From assembly GCA_048213135.1 (NCBI GenBank), contig PS015218.1:13269-53823 (forward strand): a stretch of DNA of 40,555 nucleotides. Reading direction: 5' to 3'. This DNA is from Reclinomonas americana ATCC 50394 (lineage: Eukaryota; Jakobida; Jakobea; Jakobida). A model generated the notes under the pieces. That model was not told where the DNA came from. It worked only from the letters and a program-made list of their open reading frames with translations, and did no database searches. Below are positions 12,001 to 22,833 of the stretch, piece by piece (positions within the stretch are counted from its first letter, which is position 1; every line of letters begins with the position of its first letter). A program made the translations under genes and the position numbers.

Positions 12001-15000
12001 TCAAACCGGGTGGAAGTGCCATGTCGCAGTTTGGCGATGCTGCACCTGGCCAGCAGCTGATCCTCGGTCTGCATTGTTGACATGTTATGCCGCCTTTTAT
12101 CACTCGTTTGCTGACTTTTTCTCCCTTTCCATTCCTCAGTGTCGACGGGTGCTGTGTCGCCAACACTGATGGTCACTGACAGTTTATCAAAGACACTCGT
12201 CGTCCCGGGTCTGTTCCTGAACGCCTCGCGCGATTCGTTTGCCTTGGTGGCAGCCGATGCGTCGTGCTCGAGCGCATCGACAGTCCCCGTCGGCTCTGTC
12301 ACAGTGGATGCGGCCACCAGTTCGTCCACCCAACTCGTGCTGCGGGCAGCTGTGTCCTCGTCGGCGACTCCATCTCCCGGTGCGCCAGCGGCATTGCAGC
12401 TGTGCATACGCAACTCGGCAGCTGCCAATCCCGCATTTGCGTGGACACCAGTCGGCGCGGCTGCTGGTGCTGGACTGAATGTCATTACTTTGGGTATGTC
12501 ACGTATTTGTCCCGTACGTCGAAGGCTGGATGAGGATGTCTGACTATTGCACTGTTCGCAGCTCGGCCGACGGCGCTGACTCCCGTGGCGATTCCTCGCC
12601 TGCTAACCGTTCCTGCCACGTTCTCGCTCTTGTCCGTCAGCGTCACCATCAGTGGCATCAACTTGACGGTGGGTACGGATGTGGCGGTGGTTCCGTGGAA
12701 CGTGGACTGCAGTCCGGCTGCCCCGCTGGTTCCATCCATGCTCAACGCTGTGGCCACGACACTGGATGCGAGCGGTGTGCCCTCGACATTGGTGGTGAAA
12801 GTCACGATTCCCGTAACTGCCACAGCGCAGTCGTACCACGTATGTATGCGACCGGCCAGCGCCGATCCCGCAGTGCAGTGGGGCGCAGTGGCGGACAACA
12901 CTGCGTTGCAGCTCGGTGAGGCGATTCATGCGGTAGTTGAGTATTGCGGAGTGTTGTGTTCTCACCACGTCCGTCGCTCACAGTGTCGGTGGATGACTTG
13001 GCATCGCACCGTGTCATCCGAGACAGCACGTCGTACACACTGACTGTCATTGGTGTCAACTTGAGTGCCGACCGAGAGCGCTTCCAAATCGTGGCCGCCA
13101 CTGACTCGTGTGTTGCTGGTGTGGCAGTGGGCACTGTTGGTGTGCCCAGTGGGGGTGGCAATCGACTGCTGGTTGCGTTCTTCGTGGATGGAAATTCGAT
13201 GTTGCACGTTGAAATTTATGTCGCATCTCGCAGGTGCCGTACACCCTCGGCGGCGCGCCTGCATCGGTGGCCCGTCGGCTGCAGCTGTGTGTGCGACACG
13301 CGTACACGTGGTATCCGTTCTCCACGATCAGCGGCAACCTGCTGTTCATGTCAACCATCCAGCTGCAGATGCTTGGCACAACGCGTCTGGCCTCGTCGGC
13401 AATGCCAGGTTCCTCACTTCTGTAGATTGACTTTTATGGCGATGTCGCACTCAACATGTGTGCTTTCATCGATACAGTGGCATACTACGGTCAGGAACCG
13501 CTCTCGCTGATGTGGTCGTGCGAGAATCCGACTGTGGCCACGGCCAATGTCGACCTGCTGTTCCAGCAGCGACCTTCTTCCAATAGCACGAGCACTACGG
13601 TGGCTGTCAGTGTGCACAGTGCCACCGTTTGTGACGGCACGTTTGGTAATGGCGTGGGGTGGAACGTCCCGTCGTCACCACCTGTCGGTCTTGTATCCAC
13701 GGCCATTATTCCGTCGCTGGCGGCCTCCGAGACGGTCGAGTTTACCATCGTTCTCGACGATGGTGTTGTTGGTATTTTCTCGGTGGTGCTTGTCGGTACG
13801 GCAAGAAATCGAGCCTGTGCTTTTCTTGAAGAGTGCTTGACTGACTTTCTCGGTGTGTGTGCCTCACAGAACGCGCCATTACCGTGGTGGAACCGATCCC
13901 GCACCTGGTGCTCACTCGCCTCGATGCATACCATCCGGTGTGGATGTGCAATTGGCCTGAGGTCACCACGGTCAATCTGCGGCTTGTGCGCGTTGGTGGC
14001 TCCTTCCATCAGTTCCCTGTGGCTGGTCAGTAGGTGTTGCTCGTTTGCAGCTTGAAGCGCTGCTCAAGATGTATTTATCATGCCTGGCAGACTATGTCCT
14101 GTCTGTTTGCGACGGAGCATTCCGCAACGTTCTGTCAAGCAATTTCACAGTCTCTGTCGACGCCGTGTCCGGTCAAGATACCTATGCTCTGATTGTGGAC
14201 GACGCGCCGAGTAAGCGAGTGACAGGCTGGGCCGTTTATGGAGTGGCAGGTGTGCTATGGTGCCTCCTCCTCATCTGCACCACTCTTCACTCTGACTTTT
14301 GCGTTTGCGCGCGTAGCTCCCCTCATTGCGGTGACGACGCCAGTGGAGGGAACAATCCTGTCTACCACATCTACAGTTCCCATCACATTTACGTGTAACC
14401 GTGCGGCGATGCGCGTAGGCACTGTGATTCTGCTGGGTGCGTCCCACCAGTAGCGATTGTCGTTGGAAGTCGCGTGCATGTGCTCATTTGCGTGACTGCC
14501 AATGCAGAACAACAATATGCGGTCGATACATTCGGCACAATCTTCGATCCGGCTGACAGCTCACTGCCGATTGCTGGAGGCAGTCGCAGTCTGAACTTGG
14601 CAGATCCGCGCATCCTACTTCGCTTCGAAGTTCCTGCCCTCTGTGGTGCCGGCGCATCGCTCAATGTTCTCAACTGGATTCCTGATTCGATGAGGCACGT
14701 CGTTGAAGTGATCAGCTCACGCGTGTGCTATCGTGGGCTCACTTGTGTTATGGTGCGCAGCAACTCAACGTCGGGATCTGCTGCCGCGGCTTCTTCCAGC
14801 TCGCTCTCACGCTCCGAAACCGACGTCGTCACTCCGCCACCGTCAGGGTGGGACGGTCCGCGTTTGTTGCGCGCGTGGGTGCTCGATGTGGCCAACACAC
14901 AAGCGCCGCTTGTCGGTGGCAGTGGCCGCTTCCGCCTGGTGCGCACGGTGATGACCAGCAACGGCGTGCAGGTCGGCGTCGGTGCCGACTCGGACGTGCA

Positions 15001-18000
15001 GATCACTGCCGATGGACAGGTGGTTGTCTCCCCGGCGACGACGCCTGCTGCTGGTGGCAGTGGCAGTGGAGGAGATGATGTGTCGGGCGGCGGCGGCGGA
15101 GCAGCCATGTGTGGCAGCTTGCGCTGCTGGCTGTGGGCCGTGATTGCAGTGTCGGCGGTGCTTCTTATTGGTCTCCACGTCATTTGGTTTATGTACTGCT
15201 GGCGCCACCGCCGCCATGCCGACGAGAAGGAACTGCAGGCCCAGTGTGCGTTGCTCTTCTCTCGTCTTTTGTTGTCTCTTCCGTTGCAGTCGTTTATAAG
15301 CATGTGTGTAGTGATGGCCTACGATGATGCTGCGGTGGACATGGACGCTGGAGTTGACGATGCCAATCGCCATGCGTACGTCGACGACTGGGATGCTGGT
15401 CGAGCGCTGGCCTGGGTGGATGCGAGACGCCGTAGTCCGCCGAGGGTGGCTATTGCTGTTGCTGGTGAGAGGGAAGGAGGGGGGAGGAGGGAGGAGGAGA
15501 AGGGGGGAGGAGAAGGGGGGGAGAAGGGGGGAGAAAGGGGGGAAAGGAGAAGGGAGGGGAAGAGGAGGAGAAGGGAGGAGAGAGGGAGGGGGGAATAGGA
15601 GAAGAGGAGGAGAGAGGGAGGGAGGGAGAGGAAGGGGAATGAGATGGAGGGAGGAAAGGAGGCAGGAGGGAAGGGGAAAGTGAGTGAGTGGATGAATGCG
15701 TGCAGTGGACAAATGAGTGCAGTGAGTGAGCGAGTGAGTAAGTGAGTAAGTGAGTGAGTGAGTGAGAGAGTGAGTAAGTGAGTGAGTGAGTGAGTGTGTG
15801 TGTGTGCTTGAGTGAGTGAGTGAGTGAGAGAGTGAGAGAATGAGTGTGTGTGAGAGTGAGTGAGTGAGTGAGAGTGAATGAGAGTGAGTGAGAGAGTGAG
15901 TGAGTGAGTGAGTGTGAGAGTGAGTGGAGTGAGTGAGTGAGTGAGTGAGAAGGAGTCAGTGTGTGTGTGTGTGAGTGAGTGCGTGAGTGCGTGAGTGAGT
16001 GAGTGAGAAGGAGTCAGTGTGTGTGTGAGTGAGTGCGTGAGTGAGTGAGTGAGTGAGCAGAGGAGTGAGTGAGTGAGTGAGTGAGTGAGTGAGTGACTGA
16101 GTGAGTGAGTGAGTGAGTGAGTGAAGGGGAAGAGTGAGGGAAGGGGGAGAAGGGAAGGGGAAGGGGAAGGAGAAGAGGAAGAGGAAGAAGGGAGGGAAGG
16201 GCGTGAGAGTGAGTGAGTGCGTGTGTGTGTGAGTGAGTGAGTGCGTGCGTGAGTGAGTGAGTGAGAGTGTGAGGGAGGGGAAGGGAGTGAAGGAAGGGAG
16301 GGAAGGGAGGGAAGGGAGGGAAGTGGTGAGCGAGTGAGTGAGTGAGTGAGTGAGGCAAGGGGAAGAGAGTGAGGGAAGGGAGGGACGAGAGGGAAATGAG
16401 TGAGTACGTAAGTGAGAGAGTGAGAGAAAGTGAGTTTGAGTGAGCATTGAGTGCGTTGGGTTGACGCTAGTGTGCGAGACTGCATGAGGAATGTGTGTGT
16501 GACCGAGGATGGGAAGCATGCTAGAGAAGAATGATTGCGTTGAGTTGATTCTCATATGTGTATGTATGTATGTATGTGTGTGTGCGTGTGTGCATGTCAC
16601 CGGCGTTTGTTGCCTGATCCTGCCGCGTTGTTAACAATGTCGTGTGTTGTGTGTGGTAGATGCTGAGCAATCGCCAAATCTCGATGTCCCGCAAGTGATG
16701 TACAACAGGGCTGTCAGTGTGATGTCGGTTAGTTTTGTTGTGGCGCGTGCATCACTGCTGCAATTCATCGATGGCCCACTCGCGTATGATTCCTCGCTGC
16801 CGCGCAGACACCACAGGTTGTGTCGTCGCTTACCGTGCCGGAATACAAAGCGCGCGCTTTCCAATGGTTTGCTCCGAGCACCACGCTGTTTAAGCCCCCT
16901 CCTGCGCCGCAGCGGATTACGCAAGCACCGCCGCCACCCGACACAGGTGCCACGATTTTTTTAGTCCACACCAAGTTTACTCTCACTGTCTCACGCTACA
17001 TTCGGAAACGTGTGTGCAGCAATCACGGACCCGGCGGCGTTGGCTGTATACAATGCGCGACAAGCAGCGTACCAGGTGCGAGCTCGCCTGGCGGCACTCG
17101 CGGCCATGATGTCAGCCGCTGAAAATGCGCGGCGGCGTGTTCGTGACAGTTGCGGCTCTGGCACTGATGTTCCCACAGTCTCGATGTGTAGAACTGAAGT
17201 AAGTGATGCGGGCACAGCATCGAACGCCGAGTTTGTTCTCGACATGTCTCGCGGCAATCTGCATCCGCCACCTGCTCAGGAGCGTCCGGTGCAGCCAGTA
17301 GGTGGAGTACATTTGCTTCCCTTGTGTGTTTTTATTGTCTTGCAGTCATTTCACGCTGTCTCGTCGCCGATGACAGTGCCACTTGGGCAAGCGCAAGCGT
17401 CATCATACTCGCCACCGCCCCGTCCGCCGCCACCACCTCCGCCTTCGCCCAACGAAAATGACTTTTTACTGCCACTTCGGCAGTTGCTGGAGCGAGCGCG
17501 CATGCGGGAAGCCCGAATGCGTTCTGCACACAGTCACAACGTGACCGTGCGGCCGATACCGGCACGCAGTCCCTCCTCCTCCAGCGAGAACAGTAATGAT
17601 GGAGAATCGCAGACGATGGTGGCCTCTGCGTGGCCGCAGGTCATTGATCAGCGATTCATGGCGACGGCACCAGCGGAGTCTGCATGGCCGATTTTTCATC
17701 GACGTACAGTACCGTCCGCATTGCAGTCTCCAACGTCACCTTCGGCGCACCCGCTGTTGCTCGGCGGCAGTGATGGCGTCGGCTCGCCCGTGGGGATCGC
17801 AAGAGTTGCTTGGCCACATGCCGCTCATGAGCACGCGCCAGTGGTGCAGTCTGCTCATCCACCGCAACATAGAGGCAGGAACGGGATGAATAGTTGCGTT
17901 GTTCATTCGTCCCACACAGCAACGCCTGCGTGCCTTATTATGTTCCTTTTCGTGCATACTGGTGCAGCGATGCAGCGACGGCATCGCGTCCGACCGCCTC

Positions 18001-18041
18001 GTCCGCAGCGGCAGCTGCAAAGTGAGGTGGAGCGCGAATAA
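1..18041 (+). CDS. Giant single-pass adhesion receptor with cadherin-like and IPT-like repeats (5' end missing)
   Basis: This spliced gene of about 60 exons enters the window already inside a repeat, so its start and signal peptide are not seen. Domain order: about 26 cadherin-like repeats (1-10720), about six IPT/TIG-like domains (10810-13408), Ig-like membrane-proximal sequence (13478-15100), one transmembrane helix (about 15119-15202) followed by an Arg/His stop-transfer patch, and a proline-rich cytoplasmic tail ending in TAA at 18039-18041. The stop overlaps an AATAAA hexamer at 18037-18042. I infer a large surface protein for cell-cell or cell-substrate adhesion. Exons join in frame wherever both sides are visible; two N gaps (4520-5116, 6978-7205) hide parts of repeats 12-13 and 18. 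The repeats resemble the cadherin-like modules of bacterial giant adhesins as much as metazoan cadherins, but the intron structure is eukaryotic. No exact orthologue is recognised. Confidence 0.9.
3818..3828 (+). other. 11-nt microexon of the adhesion gene
   Basis: Repeat 10 ends at 3715 in mid-codon with the TFT of its final strand, followed by GTGAGT. The missing INE(G) is found only at 3818-3828, between an upstream CAG and a downstream GTACCG. Joining restores the standard TFTINEG ending and the phase-1 junction to the next repeat at 3897. Confidence 0.8.
4520..5116. other. Assembly gap (597 N) in the cadherin-like array
   Basis: The gap removes the end of repeat 12 and the start of repeat 13; its size fits about one repeat plus introns. 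Confidence 0.95.
6978..7205. other. Assembly gap (228 N) inside repeat 18
   Basis: Flanking sequence is a pyrimidine-rich intron on the left and the DVHAFSIVGG part of a repeat on the right. Confidence 0.95.
7434..7450 (+). other. 17-nt microexon of the adhesion gene
   Basis: Repeat 18 stops at a GTTGCG donor after 7367, just before its last strand. A 17-nt exon encoding FTVVDG lies between CAG at 7431-7433 and another GTTGCG donor. It restores the frame into the repeat starting at 7530. It occupies the same place in the repeat as the 11-nt exon at 3818. Confidence 0.75.
10810..13408 (+). other. About six IPT/TIG-like beta domains of the adhesion receptor
   Basis: Exons 10810-11034, 11096-11164, 11225-11383, 11445-11609, 11679-11916, 11993-12066, 12140-12493, 12562-12915, 12983-13183 and 13234-13408 encode repeats of about 120 aa. 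Shared pattern: a strand with V.G..L, then D.F.LV, one Cys near the middle, VG.VTV, a hydrophobic strand L.L...VP, and a second Cys in a Y.(L/V)C(I/V) motif. Two cysteines per unit at constant spacing suggest one disulfide. The fold resembles IPT/TIG or Ig-like sandwiches; this is a pattern judgement, not a database match. Introns are mostly phase 1, as in the cadherin-like array. Confidence 0.7.
13478..15245 (+). other. Membrane-proximal Ig-like region and transmembrane helix
   Basis: Exons 13478-13795, 13870-14025, 14091-14210, 14317-14436 and 14508-15245 encode divergent beta-rich sequence with paired cysteines, then a Ser/Gly-rich linker (GGSGSGGDD, GGGGG). A single hydrophobic helix of about 25 residues follows at about 15119-15202, then RHRRH, which fits a type I stop-transfer signal. 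A 66-nt intron (15246-15311, TAG acceptor) separates this from the tail; reading through instead would add an implausible hydrophobic stretch. Confidence 0.78.
15312..18041 (+). other. Cytoplasmic tail exons of the adhesion receptor
   Basis: Exons 15312-15464, 16660-16712, 16808-16946, 17020-17198, 17280-17297 (or 17020-17297 unspliced), 17346-17892 and 17968-18041 keep one frame to the stop. The tail is low in structure: an acidic Asp/Ala patch, a helical Ala/Arg segment, a PPPRPPPPPPPSP run that could bind SH3/WW/EVH1-type domains, Ser-rich segments and a basic Arg/Gln end. The last intron uses GTTGCG. Partners cannot be named from sequence. Confidence 0.75.
15465..16659 (+). repeat. 1.2-kb intron filled with GGGA-type G-rich tract and GTGA arrays
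   Basis: The donor GTGAGAGGG follows the transmembrane exon pair and the TAG acceptor is at 16657-16659. The first 200 nt (about 15474-15660) is almost pure G/A with many G3-G6 runs. From about 15680 to 16440 the sequence is (GTGA)n with GTGC, GAGA and GTGTGT interruptions, broken by a GGGAAG island at 16123-16200. The last 200 nt is less repetitive. Antisense open frames here are an artefact of stop-free repeats. Confidence 0.9.
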
Positions 18042-18161
18042 AGTCCATGGTAAAAGCGGGAAATGTGGGGGATAACGGAGAGAAACGGGAATGCACGCGA
18101 GTGGGAGAGTGCGAACTTGGGAATAATTAGCTAAGTATGGTATACTATGGTTTCTGAATGT

Positions 18162-18206
18162 GAAGAACGAGCAGTCGACATAGTATTTGTCTCCTACTCG
18201 TTCTTC
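18162..18206. promoter_or_regulatory. Perfect 10-bp inverted repeat between the adhesion gene and the next gene
   Basis: Arms 18162-18171 and 18197-18206 are exact reverse complements separated by 25 nt. The element lies in the 270-bp spacer between the upstream stop (18041) and the downstream signal-peptide ATG (18312). It could form a hairpin in the 5' leader or 3' end RNA. No function is demonstrated; a 10-bp stem could also arise by chance. Confidence 0.3.
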
Positions 18207-18311
18207 TTTCATTTTGCTTATTTGAGTGATGACACGAAACATGGAGGGGCGTCGTCATACACGGTCACAATCGGCAACGCAACCACTATTGGTACTGTCA
18301 CCCAGCATGTC

Positions 18312-20422
18312 ATGCTCATATCCATCATCCTTCTCATTCTCCTGCATCTGTCCGTAGTCACTGGCGCAACAACATCGAGTACAATCGGTCTTCGCGTCGG
18401 TTTGTCCGGACAAGTGGTGGTGTTGACGGTGCCAGTGGCCTCGTTCCCCTTTGCCACGCCGTCATTTACACTGTTCAAGAACGCCGACTGCCGCGGAAAT
18501 GTGACCACCATTATTAGCGGCTTCAACATCGCGTCTGATGGCACGACCTTTACCATCACATGGACATTCGACACGACTGGGGTGCCGACGCCAGCGAAGC
18601 AGCAGTTGTGCCTGTCGTCTACTGACCTGTCAGGCTACTTTAGCATGGCGTCTGTATCCATTTGTTGCGTTCCTGCTGGAGATATTTTACTGTCAAGATT
18701 ACTTCCTTTTCTTCTAACGAGGTGAATATGCAGATCATGTCAAGAGCAACTTCCGCGCCTTCTGTAACGCAGGGTATCCAGTCGCAAACTGTTTTCTTGT
18801 CGGGTGGCGACTTCCCATTGCTGGCTACAAGTGCCGCCAATGGCAGTAATCCAGTCACACCTGGCGGCACGCCACTGGCATTCTTCCTCTCACTCGCCAC
18901 CGACTGTTCGTCGATGGACTTGCGGGCGGCTGCCTTTTTGGTCACTGCGGTGTCGCCGACGCGTATTACGGCCACGGTTTCCACCATTTCTGCGGTCTCT
19001 CTCGCCTCGTGCACGCTGGATCCGCCTGGCACGTATCAAATTTGTGGTCGGTGTGTTTCGAAGGGAAAGAGGGAGGGGAGGGGAGGGGAGGGGAGGGGGA
19101 GGGAGACAAAGACAGGGAGGAGGGAGGGGAAAGGGAGGAACGACGGTGAAGAAAGAGAGACAATGGGAGAGAGGGCATTACCCTTGAGAGAGAAATGGGC
19201 GAGGGGAAATGGTGAAAGAGAATTGGCGTGAGATTGGATGGTGTGAGGCAGAAAGAACAAAGCAGTGGGTGCCGGGAGGAGAGGTGAAGGAAAGCGGGAG
19301 AGGCAGGTGAGCCATGAAGTAGACCGTCTGTATGTGCGAGAGACATGGGAGGATGTGAATGAGAGGGTAGCTGTGAGAGGCAAGAGGGCTGAGGAACAGT
19401 AGGGAAAGTGAGTGAGAGGCTGCAGGTGAGCCACGTATGTGCGAGAGATATGCAAGGATGTGAATGAGAGGGCGGCTGCGAGAGGCAAGAGGGCAGAGGA
19501 GCAGTAGGAAAAGTGAGTGAGAGGCTGCAGGTGAGCCACGTATGTGCGAAAGATGCGCGAGGATGTGAATGAGAGGGCGGTTGTGAGAGGCAAGAGGGCT
19601 GAGGAACAGTTGGAAAAGTGAGTGAGAGGCCGCAGGTGAGCCACGTATGTGCGAGAGATATGCGAGGATGTGAATGAGAGGGCGGCTGCGAGAAGCAAGA
19701 GGGCTGAGGAACAGTAGGCCAATGAGAGTGAGAGACTGCATGCGCGAATGAGTGAGACTTTTTGTCATTCTCTTTCATGTTCAACGAGAAAAGTGGAAGG
19801 ATGAGAGAGAATGCGATTGATCTATCGACGTTTCACCACCGTCGACTATTCCACTGACGAAAATATCTGCGCACAGCTTCCAAGACGGCTCGTATGTGCC
19901 TCTCGGTGCGACATTGACCATCACGACCGTCACCGACCCCGATGTCGGCTTCATTTCTCCAAAGTCGTTGCCTCTCGGTGTGCCAACTACGTTGGTGTTG
20001 CATTCACCTTCGCGCACGCTGTCGAATTGTACTCGTTTCAAGGTGGTCGACGCTGGATCCGACTGCAATGGTCCGGCTTCGGGTGAGTGCTGAGAATGAG
20101 AAGATTGCGCGGGCGGTGGGTGGAGGAGATCTTTACTCACGGTTCATCCTCTTTGCATATCTCTCTCTCGTCAGCGGCCCTTGCGCTTACGGCCTTCCAA
20201 GACGGCGTGTTTGATGCGTCGTCATGCTTCTATGGATCTGTTGCTGGCGGCTGTGGACAGTTCAAGGTGCAGCTCACGAGTTCCAAGGCGGTGTATGCCA
20301 CATTCTGTGTGGCGACCACTCCAGGGGCGACATACAAGGCGGTGTCGAACAGCGACATTCATGTTACCTCGGGTATGCTGGTGCAGACGTCGTCGGTGGT
20401 GGCCAACCAGGCGGGGACAATC
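18312..20422 (+). CDS. Secreted or surface protein with IPT-like cysteine-containing beta domains (3' end not resolved)
   Basis: ATG at 18312 opens a classic signal peptide (MLISIILLILLHLSVVTGA). An in-frame ATG at 18147 with no stop between would bury this signal, so 18312 is preferred. Exons 18312-18653, 18734-19050, 19877-20082 and 20175-20422 stay in frame. The 19051-19876 intron is purine-rich repeat. The mature part repeats the style of the upstream receptor: VTV strands, single cysteines such as NADCRG and QLCLS, and two FQDG segments opening consecutive exons. The last exon runs into GTTGCG at 20423, the favoured donor of this genome; reading through would hit TGA at 20432. The gene therefore probably continues past a long repeat intron; see the lectin exons at 23011-24064 and the tail at 26231. 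Confidence 0.65.
19051..19876 (+). repeat. Purine-rich intron with GGGGA tract and about four 105-bp minisatellite units
   Basis: Just after the donor GTGTGT comes a (GGGGA)n tract (about 19066-19130). From about 19320 to 19740 there are roughly four tandem units of 104-106 bp, each with GGATGTGAATGAGAGGG (positions 19351, 19455, 19561, 19666) and a GTGAGCCACGTATGTGCGAG block. The acceptor is CAG at 19874-19876. Units share GTGAGTGAGAGGCTGC-like motifs with arrays elsewhere in the window. Confidence 0.8.
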
Positions 20423-22300
20423 GTTGCGTGGTGAAGAGGGAAGGCGGGGTGAAGAGGGAAGGAAGGTGCAGAGGGAAGGGGGGTGAAGAGGGAAGGGGGA
20501 AAAGAGGGAATGGGGGTGATGAGGGAAGGGGGGAAAGAGGGAAGGAGGGTAGAGAGGGAAGGATGTAAAGAGGGAAGGGGGTGAAGAGGAAAGGGGGTAA
20601 AGAGGGAAGGAGGTAAAGAGGGTAGGAGGAAAAGAGGGAAGGGGAGGAGAGAGGGAATGGGAGGAGGGAGTTTCGACGAGGAGAAGGGAGGGAGATTATG
20701 GGTGATGTGGAAGGATGTGAGGCGAGGAGAAGAGAGGAAAAGAGGGAAGGGGGGGAGGGAAGTGAGTCAAGGAGAAGGGGGGTTTTGAAGGCATTTTGCA
20801 TGGAAGAGACAGAGGGTGGAAGTGTGTTGATGAGAAAGCAAGGGAGAGAGAAACAGACTGAAGAATGTCTGTTGAATTTGTGTGCGTGGCAAGAGAGGAA
20901 AAGGCAGAACAGAGAAAGGGAACAGATTGGCTTTGGAAGTGTGTGGATGGGAACGCGTTGGGGAGTGTGACATGGAGAAATGTGTCTGTGGAGTGTTTGT
21001 GGCGCAAGAGAGGACCGTCAGGGGATGAATAGGTTGTGGTAGTGTGTAGATGGGGATGCAAACGATTGAGAGAATGAGAGTGCCAAGAATGGAAAGGAGA
21101 AGGAGGAGGAAAGGAGACGGATTGGTTGTGGCAGTGAGTGTGTTGATGTGGATGTGAAGGAGAGAGAAACAGAGAGAAGTGTGTCGGTGGAGATTGGGTG
21201 GCAAGAGAGAATCGTTAAAGGGGGGATGTGACGGATTGGTTGTGGTTGAAAGTGCGTGGATGGATGCAAGGAAGAGAAAACCAAAGAAAAGTGAGTTCGA
21301 GGAGATTGCTTGTGGCATGCGAAGAAATACAGAGGGAGGAGGGAAAGGAGTTGTCGTGGTAGATATTGTGCGGATGGATGCAAGGGAGAGGAGTATGGGT
21401 GACAGAGAGAATCAACAGAGGGGGAAAGAAAATGATACGTTGTTAAAGTCTGTGTGGATGGATACAAGGGAGAGGAGAAGACTGTCTGTGGAAATATATG
21501 CGTGTGACATAGAGAATCGACAGAAGGGGGATGGAGCGGATTGATTGCGGTTGAGGGTGTACACATGGGAATGCATTGGAGAGAGAAACAAAGAGGTGTG
21601 TGTGTGGCAAGGGAGGATCATCAGACGTGGGAAGGGAAATGATACCTTCTTGTGGCAGTGTGGATGAGAATGCATTGGAGAGATAGTAAGAATGAGACGT
21701 GTGGCGTGGAGGCAGTGCGTGTGGTAAGAGGGGATCGTCAGAGGTGGGAAGGGAAATGATACTTTGTGGCAGTGTGGATGAGAATGCATTGGAGAGATAG
21801 TAACAAAAAGAAGTGTGCCGTGGAGGCTGTGTGTGTGGCAAGTCAGAGGGGGAAAGGGATAGCATACGTTGTGGTAGTGTGTGGATCGGATGCCATCGAG
21901 AGGGTTACAAAGCGAGCGCTGTCAATGGAGGTTGATTCTGTATGCGAGAGAAAAGTTGGAGGGAGAGGAGAGGAAGGACAGTTTGTCAATACTTGCGGTA
22001 TTGTGTGACGACGGTAAGAAGGAGAGAGTGAGATAGGAGGAGGGCGTCAGTGGAGATTGGTCTTGTCCTACGAGAGTGAGAGACCGATTGGGAGAAGAAA
22101 GGATTAGTTGTTCTCATGTGTGCTGTGAATGTACCCCGATGAGGGCACGGGTTGTGGGTGACAGGAGTGGAAGACTTGAGGAGGGGAATGGCTGAGACTT
22201 TTGGGAGTGTGTGCTTGGGGATTCAACAGATGAGTGACATAGAGGATTGAAAGTCAACTCTGCGTGCAAGGAGGAGGTGCACGTGGGGGACAGACGGGAA
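20423..22300 (+). repeat. Long purine-rich repetitive stretch, probably intronic
   Basis: About 20435-20760 is a run of 16-18-bp units built on GGGAAGGGGGTGAAGA. About 20800-22250 is a degenerate family of G/A/T-rich units, for example two copies about 112 bp apart around 21662 and 21774 sharing GGATGAGAATGCATTGGAGAGATAGTAA. No codon-like structure or domain is visible on either strand; the open minus frames (Ser/Leu/Phe/His-rich) reflect lack of stop triplets in the repeat. Confidence 0.75.
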
Positions 22301-22482
22301 ATGTTGAGGTGCTGTTGATGAGAGAAACAACAACAAGTGAGTGAATCAGAGAGTTTATGTGTGAAACAGAGAGGAGTGACGGAGGAGCGGGTTGGATATC
22401 ATGGCATTTTCGATCACGTGGTGTCCACGCCGTACTTGCTGACGTTTGCTTCCTGGTGTTACGCACCCCACGCCCCCCCCCC
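22301..22482. other. Non-repetitive segment at a contig end, unassigned
   Basis: About 22370-22470 is of higher complexity than the repeats around it and ends in a run of ten C before the N gap. A short plus frame (HGIFDHVVSTPYLLTFASW) and a minus frame are both open. It might hold an exon piece, but nothing is recognisable. Confidence 0.3.
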
Positions 22483-22833
22483 NNNNNNNNNNNNNNNNNN
22501 NNNNNNNNNNNNNNNNNNNNNNNNNNNNNNNNNNNNNNNNNNNNNNNNNNNNNNNNNNNNNNNNNNNNNNNNNNNNNNNNNNNNNNNNNNNNNNNNNNNN
22601 NNNNNNNNNNNNNNNNNNNNNNNNNNNNNNNNNNNNNNNNNNNNNNNNNNNNNNNNNNNNNNNNNNNNNNNNNNNNNNNNNNNNNNNNNNNNNNNNNNNN
22701 NNNNNNNNNNNNNNNNNNNNNNNNNNNNNNNNNNNNNNNNNNNNNNNNNNNNNNNNNNNNNNNNNNNNNNNNNNNNNNNNNNNNNNNNNNNNNNNNNNNN
22801 NNNNNNNNNNNNNNNNNNNNNNNNNNNNNNNNN
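22483..22833. other. Assembly gap (351 N), left border of a possibly inverted piece
   Basis: The left edge is a C10 run. The right edge is C/T-rich on plus, whereas the repeats left of the gap are G/A-rich on plus. Confidence 0.95.

Noticed and set aside
14725-15078. Alternative plus-strand frames over the membrane-proximal exon
   Set aside because: They are Arg/Cys-rich shadows; only the frame leading into the transmembrane helix shows beta-strand patterning and fits the splice phases.
15319-16600. Minus-strand frames of Ser-Leu-Thr-His repeats
   Set aside because: They are the complement of the GTGA/GGGA intron arrays of the plus-strand receptor; the flanking plus exons splice across them in frame.
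18147-18311. Upstream in-frame ATG as start of the second plus-strand gene
   Set aside because: It would place the clear signal peptide at residue 56 and includes the stem-loop spacer; 18312 gives a normal secreted N-terminus.
18654-18733. GTTGCG at 18664 as donor of the first exon of the second plus-strand gene
   Set aside because: It gives phase 1, which does not fit the CAG acceptor at 18731-18733; GTATCC at 18654 gives phase 0 and keeps the frame.
18966-21865. Minus-strand Ser/Leu/Phe/His-rich frames
   Set aside because: They are antisense to purine-rich repeats with no domain, signal or codon pattern; the plus exons at 18734-19050 and 19877-20422 explain the non-repetitive parts.
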